Assembly: GCA_038065915.1 (NCBI GenBank)
Contig: JBBTPZ010000021.1
Coordinates: 1-14,465 of the forward strand
Direction of reading: 5' to 3'
DNA length: 14,465 nt
Origin: VMGX01 sp038065915
GTDB taxonomy: Bacteria > Patescibacteriota > Minisyncoccia > Phycocordibacterales > 21-14-all-36-13
Shown here: positions 6,623 to 12,582 of the stretch, in pieces
Layout of the letters: each line of letters opens with the position of its first letter
Position numbering within the stretch: the stretch's first letter is position 1
Program-made: the position numbers and the translations under genes
The notes under the pieces: model-generated
What the model was told of the DNA's origin: nothing
Seen by the model: only the letters and a program-made list of their open reading frames with translations
The model's database searches: none

Positions 6623-7285
6623 TTAAAAAAAGTTTTTACCAATGAGTATTTCTGGATTGTCTTTATCTTCTTTTGTTTTCAAAATTTCTTTTAAAGAAGA
6701 TTCAGCAAAATCTTTATATTCTTTGATTGATTTAAATTGTCCAAGTATTATATTTTTCTTACAAATATCCTGACTGATTTGCCCCATATATTCATTCCAA
6801 CTAGATCTTACCTTCCCAGCGGTTTCACCGCTGATTTTATGAACCTTCCAATTTAGATTTACATATGTATTTACATGTAAAAGCTGTTCGTTTGATTTAA
6901 TATGCACTGATTTAAATCTTCCTTGAAAAAGTGTTCCTGATCTTTTGTGTTTATTATTAAAATACCATGTATATCCTCCTCCAACTCTTTTCATAAATTC
7001 ACTAATACCACCATCTTTTATTTCTTTCAATAAAAGATGATAATGGTTCGGATTTAAACAATAACAAATAATTTGTACTAACATGTCAGTAGATTTTTTT
7101 GTTTTGTTATCATTGTCAGAAATGACATCGCGTAAACTTATAATGGGCTCTTTTGAATTAAAAAATTCCAAGCTTTTTATAAATCTATCCGCATCTTCGT
7201 TGTCTTTAACAACTTGTCTTTTATCAACACCACGATTGTAAATATGATAATATTCTCCTATAGCTATTTTTTCTCTGTTTGCCAT
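6623..7285 (-). CDS. REP-associated tyrosine transposase (RAYT, Y1/HUH family)
   Basis: A 220-residue single-strand DNA nuclease of the IS200-like Y1 superfamily. RAYTs cut and join the palindromic REP sequences around them. Seen: EYYHIYNRGVDKRQVV at the N-terminus (11-26), the metal-binding HUH motif in NPNHYHLLL (H81 and H83), GGGYTWYFNNKHKRSGTLFQ (102-121) with GRFKS, HVNTYVNLNW (137-146) and SSWNEYMG (161-168). By alignment from memory with Escherichia coli TnpA-REP, whose catalytic residue is Y115, the nucleophile here should be Y141. No terminal IS ends or accessory tnpB are seen. A REP-like palindrome lies upstream of the ATG, downstream of the stop, and inside the frame at residues 152-157 (SGETAG), in a loop between the conserved motifs. 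The gene follows secA by 47 bases. Confidence 0.92.
   Translation of the reverse strand: MANREKIAIGEYYHIYNRGVDKRQVVKDNEDADRFIKSLEFFNSKEPIISLRDVISDNDNKTKKSTDMLVQIICYCLNPNHYHLLLKEIKDGGISEFMKRVGGGYTWYFNNKHKRSGTLFQGRFKSVHIKSNEQLLHVNTYVNLNWKVHKISGETAGKVRSSWNEYMGQISQDICKKNIILGQFKSIKEYKDFAESSLKEILKTKEDKDNPEILIGKNFF
6817..6833. repeat. REP-like palindrome inside the transposase gene
   Basis: CAGCGGT-TTC-ACCGCTG, a perfect 7-base stem with a 3-base loop, read in frame as SGETAG (residues 152-157). It matches the flanking copies at 6602-6618 and 7301-7317. Confidence 0.85.
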
Positions 7286-7300
7286 AATGATACTATTTTC

Positions 7301-7317
7301 CAGCGGTTGAACCGCTG
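7301..7317. repeat. REP-like palindrome, upstream copy
   Basis: CAGCGGT-TGA-ACCGCTG, a perfect 7-base stem, lying between the secA stop and the transposase start, 15 bases from the ATG. It could also act as a weak stem-loop at the end of the secA transcript, but no T-run follows on the minus strand. Confidence 0.8.
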
Positions 7318-7332
7318 TGAAGATTTTTTATT

Positions 7333-9849
7333 TTATTTGCCATGACAATGTTTATATTTAATTGGGGTTCCGTCGCTTTTTGTCGCGCCACACGGGCATG
7401 GGTCATTTCTACCTATCTTTTGTCTATAGGAACCTTTCACTTTATTTTCATAAACAGTAGCATTTCCTCGGTTAGTATCTCCTATCATTTTCGCACTTTC
7501 ATGTATTTCTTCTAACTTTTTTTCTTCTTCATTTAATTTCATTCCTTCCCCCATTTTGGATATAAGCTGGAATATTTGCTCGTTTATACCAAACTCCATT
7601 TGTTTGAACATATTTAATCCTTCTTTTTTGTATTCAACAAGCGGGTCTCTTTGACCGTAAGCTCTTAGATTAACGCTTGAACGCATGTAATCCATCATCT
7701 CTAAATGTTCAACCCAGAACATATCAATAGTTTGCAATATGATTTGTCTTACTGTTTCAAAAAAATTATCTTCACCTAGTATAGATTTTTTCTCTTCCAT
7801 TATTTTTTTGAATTCCACTATATCATCAGCCCTTTCTTCTAAAAATTCTGTCAAAAAAACATTATCAGAAAATAATATTTTTCTTCTTCTTTCATATATT
7901 GTTCTTCTTTGATGATTCAAAACATCGTCAAATTCAAGAATGTGTTTTCTTGCATCAAAATTAAAACCTTCAATTTTGGTTTGAGCCGATTCAAGTGATT
8001 TTGTTATCATTTTATTTTCAATCGGCTGGTCTTCCGGGATGCCAAATCTGTTCATCATTTTTTTAATTGAATCCGAAGCAAACACTCTCATCAAATCATC
8101 CTCCAGAGAGACAAAAAATTGTGTTTCTCCCGGGTCGCCCTGTCTTCCAGAACGCCCTCTCAACTGATTATCAATCCTTCTTGCTTCATGTCTTTCCGTA
8201 CCTAAAACAAAAAGTCCTCCTAATCTTTTCACTTCATTATATTCTTCTTCTGTCGCAGATTGCCCACCCAACTTTATATCAACACCTCTACCTGCCATGT
8301 TTGTAGCAATTGTAACAAGACACTTCTTCCCTGCTTCAGCTATTATTTCTCCTTCTCTCTCGTGATTTTTTGCATTTAATATATTATGTTTAACGCCTTG
8401 TATTGAAAGATATTCGGAAAGAAGTTCATTTTTTTCTATGGAAACAGTGCCTATTAACACTGGTTGGCCTTTATCGTTTAATTCTTTAACTTTTTTTGAA
8501 ATCGCTTTAAATTTTCCTTGTTCTGTTTGAAATATTTGGTCTGTGCGGTCATCTCTTTTTAAATCTTTGTTTGTTGGAATTACAATAGTATCCAGACCAT
8601 AAACTTTTCTAAATTCTTCCTCTGAAGTTAGTGCCGTACCTGTCATACCTGATAATTTTTTATATAATCTAAAATAATTTTGAAATGTTATTGATGCAAA
8701 TGTTCTAGATTCTTTTTGAACAAAAACATTTTCTTTTGCCTCTATCGCCTGATGTATGCCCTCTGAATATCTTCTTCCGGGTAAAATTCTTCCAGTAAAT
8801 GAATCGACAATTAAAATCTGGTCGTCACGAACAACATAATCTTTGTCTTTTGAAAAAAGCGCTTTTGCGCGAATTGCTGTTTCCAAATGGTGAACATATT
8901 TTATGCCCATCTCCGTATAAATATTTTCAACTCCAAGAAATTTTTCGGCTTTTTCAATACCAGCATCTGTTAATGTTGTGGCTTTTAATTTTTCGTCAAC
9001 TTCATAGTCCTCATCCTTCTTCATTTTATTTGCAATGTCTGCAAACTTTTTATATAAATCTTCCGACTCGGTTGTTGTGGCAGAAATAATTAAAGGAGTT
9101 CTTGCTTCATCTATAAGTATGGAGTCAATCTCATCAACTATTGCATAATTAAATTCTCTTTGTCTTGTTTCATTTTTTTTGTATGCAATATTATCTCTTA
9201 AATAATCAAAACCAAATTCATTATTTGTTCCATATGTTATATCGGCTTCATATGCTTCTCTTCTCGTGCATGGTCTTAAAAAATCGTGAACAACTTTAAA
9301 ATAACCAAATTCATCTCGTTCTTTATCGTCTCCTTGCTTTTCATATTTTGGGTCATATAAATATGAAGCATCGCTATTTATGACACCAATGGATAATCCT
9401 AAAAAATAATATATTTGTCCCATCCAAACTGCATCTCTTCTTGCGAGGTAATCATTAACCGTAACAATGTGGACACCTTTCTCCGTGAGCGCATTTAAAT
9501 AAGCAGGTAGAGTTGCGGCAAGAGTTTTCCCTTCTCCGGTTTTCATCTCAACAATATTACCATTATGTAAAACAATTCCTCCCATTAGCTGAACATCAAA
9601 ATGTCTTTGTCTAAGAGTTCTTTTTGAAACCTCTCTGACAACCGCAAACGCTTCCGGTAAAATGTTATCTAAACCTTCATCATTTTTAATTCTATCTTTA
9701 AAATATTTTGTCTTTTCACTTAGTTTTTCGTCCGGCAAAGAAGACAGCTCTTTTTCAAAAGAATTTATGCCTTCTACAATAAACCACATTTTGTCCAGAG
9801 TTTTTGTATTATTGTTTTTAAATATCTTATTTATAAAGTTTATAGCCAT
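7333..9849 (-). CDS. secA: Preprotein translocase ATPase SecA
   Basis: SecA is the ATP-driven motor that pushes preproteins through the SecYEG channel at the cytoplasmic membrane. The 838 residues include a Walker A MKTGEGKT (102-109), preprotein cross-linking region after about 230, a Walker B with VDEIDSILIDEARTPLIIS (238-256), the second nucleotide-binding fold with MAGRGVDIKLGG and LRGRSGRQGDPG, the helical scaffold and wing domains, and a C-terminal zinc finger with C818, C820, C835 and H836. The spacing between the second and third zinc ligands is 14 residues, against 8 in the common CPCGSGKKYKHC form, because of an extra ATKSDGTPIK-type segment. Length is normal. The ATG is preceded by TATGATAAAAT only about 11 bases away, suggesting a very short leader; no Shine-Dalgarno is visible. 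A large inverted repeat lies upstream. Confidence 0.98.
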   Translation of the reverse strand: MAINFINKIFKNNNTKTLDKMWFIVEGINSFEKELSSLPDEKLSEKTKYFKDRIKNDEGLDNILPEAFAVVREVSKRTLRQRHFDVQLMGGIVLHNGNIVEMKTGEGKTLAATLPAYLNALTEKGVHIVTVNDYLARRDAVWMGQIYYFLGLSIGVINSDASYLYDPKYEKQGDDKERDEFGYFKVVHDFLRPCTRREAYEADITYGTNNEFGFDYLRDNIAYKKNETRQREFNYAIVDEIDSILIDEARTPLIISATTTESEDLYKKFADIANKMKKDEDYEVDEKLKATTLTDAGIEKAEKFLGVENIYTEMGIKYVHHLETAIRAKALFSKDKDYVVRDDQILIVDSFTGRILPGRRYSEGIHQAIEAKENVFVQKESRTFASITFQNYFRLYKKLSGMTGTALTSEEEFRKVYGLDTIVIPTNKDLKRDDRTDQIFQTEQGKFKAISKKVKELNDKGQPVLIGTVSIEKNELLSEYLSIQGVKHNILNAKNHEREGEIIAEAGKKCLVTIATNMAGRGVDIKLGGQSATEEEYNEVKRLGGLFVLGTERHEARRIDNQLRGRSGRQGDPGETQFFVSLEDDLMRVFASDSIKKMMNRFGIPEDQPIENKMITKSLESAQTKIEGFNFDARKHILEFDDVLNHQRRTIYERRRKILFSDNVFLTEFLEERADDIVEFKKIMEEKKSILGEDNFFETVRQIILQTIDMFWVEHLEMMDYMRSSVNLRAYGQRDPLVEYKKEGLNMFKQMEFGINEQIFQLISKMGEGMKLNEEEKKLEEIHESAKMIGDTNRGNATVYENKVKGSYRQKIGRNDPCPCGATKSDGTPIKYKHCHGK

Positions 9850-9859
9850 AATTTCATTG

Positions 9860-9870
9860 ATTTTATCATA
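9860..9870 (-). promoter_or_regulatory. Possible extended -10 region of secA
   Basis: TATGATAAAAT reads on the minus strand, with TAAAAT at 9860-9865. Initiation about seven bases further would give a leader of roughly four bases. A similar TATGATAAACT occurs at the dinJ promoter. No good -35 is present at the right distance. Confidence 0.35.
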
Positions 9871-9885
9871 AAAATCAAAATTTAC

Positions 9886-9988
9886 CCAGCATCACTTCTG
9901 TATTTTCGTTTTTGAATTTTTGAAATAAAAAATTTCTTCAAATTTTTTAATCTTAAAATTCTTCACGAAAATATAGAAGTTATGCTGG
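9886..9988. repeat. 103-base imperfect inverted repeat upstream of secA
   Basis: The 24-base outer arms 9886-9909 and 9965-9988 match at 22 of 24 positions, beginning CCAGCAT and ending ATGCTGG. The interior is AT-rich and itself partly self-complementary (GAAAT/ATTTC around 9922-9935). It ends 37 bases before the secA ATG, so it is either a MITE-like element or, if transcription starts upstream, a long leader hairpin. Confidence 0.75.
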
Positions 9989-10027
9989 ATTCTCAAAAAA
10001 TATAGTCGTTTCACTCCTTATTTTTTG

Positions 10028-10068
10028 AAAAAAAATAACCGCTTAAATCTTTGATTTTAGCGGTTATT
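10028..10068 (-). terminator. Strong intrinsic terminator downstream of the lysine-rich frame
   Basis: Arms 10053-10068 and 10034-10049 pair over 16 bases with one mismatch around a 3-base loop. On the minus strand eight T (complement of 10028-10035) overlap the stem base and follow it. It starts 13 bases after the TAG of the small frame at 10082, so it would end that transcript. Confidence 0.88.
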
Positions 10069-10081
10069 TCTTATGCTGATA

Positions 10082-10144
10082 CTATTTTTTTCTTTTAGGA
10101 GTCTTCTTTGTTACTTTTTTCTTTGCTACTTTTCTTTTTTTCAT
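10082..10144 (-). CDS. Tiny lysine-rich basic peptide
   Basis: ATG 10144 to TAG 10082-10084 reads 20 residues, of which about 14 are Lys or Arg (begins MKKRKVAKKKVTKK), with no acidic residue. Upstream, the frame stays open to a stop at 10217-10219, and a GTG at 10214-10216 could give a 44-residue version, but the ATG form is simpler. The strong terminator 13 bases downstream shows that something transcribed ends here, and the basic composition resembles the KKK-rich tails of histone H1-like or ribosomal proteins. It may be a small nucleic-acid-binding peptide, or the transcript may be a small RNA with a chance frame: in A-rich DNA, lysine runs arise easily. No Shine-Dalgarno is visible. Confidence 0.5.
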   Translation of the reverse strand: MKKRKVAKKKVTKKTPKRKK

Positions 10145-10209
10145 TTTTATTTTTTGCTTTAACTTAATGTAAAAGCATTTTAGTTGAAGATGTCCGACCT
10201 TATTTTTTT

Positions 10210-10300
10210 CCAGCACTTATTTTTGCAACTAATTATTATTTTAATGTCTGTTTCTTTTGTCTATAAATTTTTTAAAATCAGAAACAAAAATAAGTGCTGG
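10210..10300. repeat. 91-base inverted repeat element
   Basis: CCAGCACTTATTTTTG (10210-10225) is repeated inverted and exact at 10285-10300, with 59 AT-rich bases between; the interior has a smaller pair (GTTTCT with AGAAAC). It shares its CCAGCA...TGCTGGAT boundaries with the element at 9886-9988, so both may belong to one MITE-like family. Confidence 0.75.
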
Positions 10301-10397
10301 ATAAAAAATATTTCGCATAAATTAACAACATCACAACTTTAATATGTATTAATTATCTTACATTAAGAAAATAAAAACAAGAATTTTTTTGAAATTT

Positions 10398-10406
10398 TGT
10401 GGATAA
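10398..10406 (-). promoter_or_regulatory. Single DnaA-box-like site
   Basis: TGTGGATAA on the plus strand is the exact complement of the DnaA box TTATCCACA. Only one perfect copy is seen in this region, with an 8 of 9 match at 3802-3810, so this is not evidence for an origin on its own. Confidence 0.3.
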
Positions 10407-10487
10407 CCCAAAGTTCATGAAAACACAAAATCATAAAATCACTAAAACAAAAAAATATTTAACAGGACAAGCAAGAAATTAAAAATT

Positions 10488-10521
10488 AAAAAATCACAAC
10501 ACCTAAATGCTGTGATTTTTT
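10488..10521. terminator. Stem-loop, possible terminator downstream of pyrG
   Basis: AAAAAATCACA (10488-10498) pairs with TGTGATTTTTT (10511-10521) around a 12-base loop. The A/T ends give a U-tail in either direction. It lies about 210 bases past the pyrG stop, and directly adjoins the ATCTGCG units. Confidence 0.45.
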
Positions 10522-10595
10522 ATCTGCGTTAATCTGCGGTTTGTTATCTGCGCCTGCCCCGTAGGAAAATTACTTTCCTTCGGGGTTTATCTGCG
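10522..10595. repeat. Intergenic ATCTGCG repeat cluster with inner stem
   Basis: ATCTGCG occurs at 10522, 10532, 10546 and 10589. Between the last two lies a GC-rich stem, CCCCGTAGGAAA (10557-10568) with TTTCCTTCGGGG (10574-10585), matching at 11 of 12 positions. The same heptamer is repeated inside gatB. Confidence 0.75.
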
Positions 10596-10612
10596 ATTTT
10601 CCGTTCAATTAA

Positions 10613-10666
10613 GGCCAGCGGGTGCGAGCTCCATGTTAAAGTTCTATGTGAGTGCAGCCGCTGACC
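10613..10666. repeat. GC-richer palindromic element downstream of pyrG
   Basis: GGCCAGCGG (10613-10621) pairs with CCGCTGACC (10658-10666) except at one position, and the interior can extend the stem imperfectly. About half of its bases are G or C in an otherwise AT-rich spacer. The CCAGCGG/CCGCTG core is the same as in the REP-like palindromes around the transposase gene, so it may be a longer relative. Confidence 0.5.
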
Positions 10667-10732
10667 GTAGTTAAAAACAAAACATTTTTACACTATTAAT
10701 TATATTGGTATGCTTACAAATTGCAACAAAAA

Positions 10733-12379
10733 TTACTTTTTACCGCCACAGACCTTTATAAATTCAGTAAACAATGGGTGCGGTGAAAGCGGTTGGGCCT
10801 TAAATTCTGGATGAAATTGTGTCCCAACAAAAAATGGATGCTTCTTTGGAGAAAGTTCCATTATCTCCATTAATCTGTCATCGGGTGATTTACCAGAAAA
10901 TATTATTCCTCCATCTTCTAATTTTTGAATGTATTCCGGATTGACTTCATAACGATGTCTGTGTCTCTCGTTTATTTCATCCACGCCATAGGCCTTTCTA
11001 GAAATGGTGCCTTCCATTAAAACAGCGGGATATGAACCCAAGCGCATTGTTCCTCCATAATCATTTTTCTCAAGTTTCTTTTTTTGTTCTGGCATTACAT
11101 CAATAATTGGATTTGCAGTATTTGGATTAATTTCAACTGTGTTTGCATCTTTTACTCCTAAAACATTTCGTGCGTATTCAATTACAGCAAGTTGCATACC
11201 ATAACATAAACCGAGAAATGGAATTTTGTTTTCACGAACATATTTTATTATATTTATTTTTCCATCAACCCCAGATTCTCCAAAACCACCCGGTACTATT
11301 ACTCCGTCAAATTTTTTCAAAGAATTTAATTTTCTTGTAGCTTTATCAAAATCCTTTGAATTAAGCCAAGTGAGAGTCGGTTTAACGCCTAAAACATACG
11401 AAGAAATTTTTATTGCCTCAATAACAGAAATGTATGAATCCGAAAGAACAAAATTACCTGTATCAAAATATTTACCAGCTATTGCGATATTCAATTTTTT
11501 CTTTGCATTCTTACTTTTTAATACAAAATCTTTCCATTCTTTTAAATCAATTTTATTTTTAGCATTCAAACCAAGTGACTTTAATAATTTGCTACCAATC
11601 TTATCCATTTCAAAATTAATCGGCACATCGTATATGCTTTCTATGTCAGGCGCAGAGATTATATTTTTTTCTGGAACATTGCAAGATATCGCTAATTTTT
11701 CTTTTCTTTTTTTATCAAGTTTTATACTGCTTCTCGCGATTATAAAGTCCGCTTGAACTCCGTAGGAGTTCAGTGTGCCAGATGCCATCCTCGTCGGTCT
11801 GGTCTTCATTTCTCCTACCTTCGCCGGTATAGGTAAATAACTAACTAAAACAAACAAAACATTTTTAGGATTTTTTAATTTTAATGTTCTGCCGGCTTCT
11901 ATAAACATTATGTTTTGATAGTCCCCTATTGTTCCGCCAACTTCTATTATGGATATCTCCGAGCGATTTTCTTGTTCTGAAAGTTTTATTCTTCTTACTA
12001 TTTCATTTACTATGTCAGGCACCGCCTCTACACATTTCCCTTTATATCCCAAATTTCTTTCTTTCTCTATCACATGTTTATAAATCATCCCACTGGTTAT
12101 GTAATCATCATTCGTAGATGTTATTCCTGTAAATCTTTCATAATTACCTATGTCCTGGTCTGACTCAAGCCCTGAATCCAAAACAAAAACTTCACCGTGT
12201 TCTGTTGGATTCATGGTGCCGGCATCAACATTTAAATATGGGTCAATTTTTATAAGATTGATTTTAAAACCACTCGCTTGGAGAATTTTCCCTATTGAAG
12301 AGACCGCTATACCTTTGCCTATTCCAGACATTACGCCACCTAAAACAAAAATGTACTTGTGGTTATTTTTTTTGGTCAT
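10733..12379 (-). CDS. pyrG: CTP synthase (glutamine hydrolysing)
   Basis: PyrG makes CTP from UTP, ATP and glutamine, the last step of pyrimidine nucleotide synthesis. The 548-residue protein has the synthetase domain with P-loop GGVMSGIGKG (14-23), KIDPYLNVDAGTMNPTEHGE (44-63), the metal ligands expected at D76 and E146 (E. coli D72 and E140), and the C-terminal class I glutaminase with GLCYGMQ (nucleophile C392) and QFHPEF (H523, E525). Length matches the family. Compared with Escherichia coli the UTP/CTP-binding loop reads KTRPTRMASGT (192-202) instead of KTKPTQHSVKE, so K189 and Q192 are both arginine here, while K187 and K223 equivalents (K192, K228) are kept. No Shine-Dalgarno precedes the ATG. 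It stands alone, with repeat-rich spacers on both sides. Confidence 0.98.
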   Translation of the reverse strand: MTKKNNHKYIFVLGGVMSGIGKGIAVSSIGKILQASGFKINLIKIDPYLNVDAGTMNPTEHGEVFVLDSGLESDQDIGNYERFTGITSTNDDYITSGMIYKHVIEKERNLGYKGKCVEAVPDIVNEIVRRIKLSEQENRSEISIIEVGGTIGDYQNIMFIEAGRTLKLKNPKNVLFVLVSYLPIPAKVGEMKTRPTRMASGTLNSYGVQADFIIARSSIKLDKKRKEKLAISCNVPEKNIISAPDIESIYDVPINFEMDKIGSKLLKSLGLNAKNKIDLKEWKDFVLKSKNAKKKLNIAIAGKYFDTGNFVLSDSYISVIEAIKISSYVLGVKPTLTWLNSKDFDKATRKLNSLKKFDGVIVPGGFGESGVDGKINIIKYVRENKIPFLGLCYGMQLAVIEYARNVLGVKDANTVEINPNTANPIIDVMPEQKKKLEKNDYGGTMRLGSYPAVLMEGTISRKAYGVDEINERHRHRYEVNPEYIQKLEDGGIIFSGKSPDDRLMEIMELSPKKHPFFVGTQFHPEFKAQPLSPHPLFTEFIKVCGGKK

Positions 12380-12408
12380 TATTTATTAATAACAAAAAAT
12401 ATTACTTG

Positions 12409-12437
12409 TCCCGTAGTGAGCTTTGCTCTACTACTGG
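12409..12437. repeat. Imperfect inverted repeat upstream of pyrG
   Basis: TCCCGTAGTGAGC and GCTCTACTACTGGGA pair around a TTT loop with two single-base bulges. Its TCCCGTAGTGA arm differs by one base from the TCCTGTAGTGA copies at 14354 and 14429 near ftsE. Confidence 0.5.
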
Positions 12438-12476
12438 GATGGATTCAAATGCTCAAAATAGGATTAAATCTGACAC

Positions 12477-12515
12477 GGCTCTTTTAAAACCTCTCCCAGA
12501 GGTTTTAAAAGAGCC
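12477..12515. repeat. Perfect 18-base-pair stem-loop between ftsX and pyrG
   Basis: GGCTCTTTTAAAACCTCT (12477-12494) and its exact complement (12498-12515) enclose a CCC loop. No T-run follows on the minus strand, so it is not a classic terminator although it is well placed to fold in the ftsX-pyrG transcript. Confidence 0.75.
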
Positions 12516-12534
12516 AAACACAGAAAAATATTAT

Positions 12535-12568
12535 GGATTCAAATGCTCATTTAGAGCATTTGAATTCC
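12535..12568 (-). terminator. Stem-loop just past the ftsX stop
   Basis: GGATTCAAATGCTC (12535-12548) pairs with 12554-12568 with one bulged base. On the minus strand it is followed within a few bases by ATAATATTTTT. It begins 14 bases after the ftsX stop codon and could end the ftsEX transcript. The first arm also occurs as an exact direct repeat at 12441-12454. Confidence 0.5.
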
Positions 12569-12582
12569 CAGAGGTTTTGAAT

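Larger units (their letters stand above)
9850..10732. other. Repeat-rich intergenic region between pyrG and secA
   Basis: This 883-base stretch contains no ordinary gene. In order it holds a possible secA promoter, a 103-base imperfect inverted repeat (9886-9988), a strong minus-strand terminator (10028-10068), a 20-codon lysine-rich frame (10082-10144), a second inverted repeat pair (10210-10300), an AT-rich stretch with one perfect DnaA-box match (10398-10406), a stem-loop (10488-10521), four ATCTGCG units (10522-10595) enclosing a GC-rich stem (10557-10585), and a GC-richer 54-base element (10613-10666). Nothing clear is seen in 10667-10732. Confidence 0.75.

Noticed and set aside
6623..7285. 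Complete IS200/IS605 insertion sequence
   Set aside because: The protein has RAYT-type motifs and REP-like palindromes instead of IS ends, and no tnpB is present.
10303..10480. Replication origin
   Set aside because: Only one perfect DnaA box is present, with no dnaA, dnaN or cluster of boxes nearby.
10557..10585. Riboswitch upstream of a gene
   Set aside because: The stem lies downstream of pyrG and far from secA, matches no riboswitch core I know, and is flanked by repeat units.
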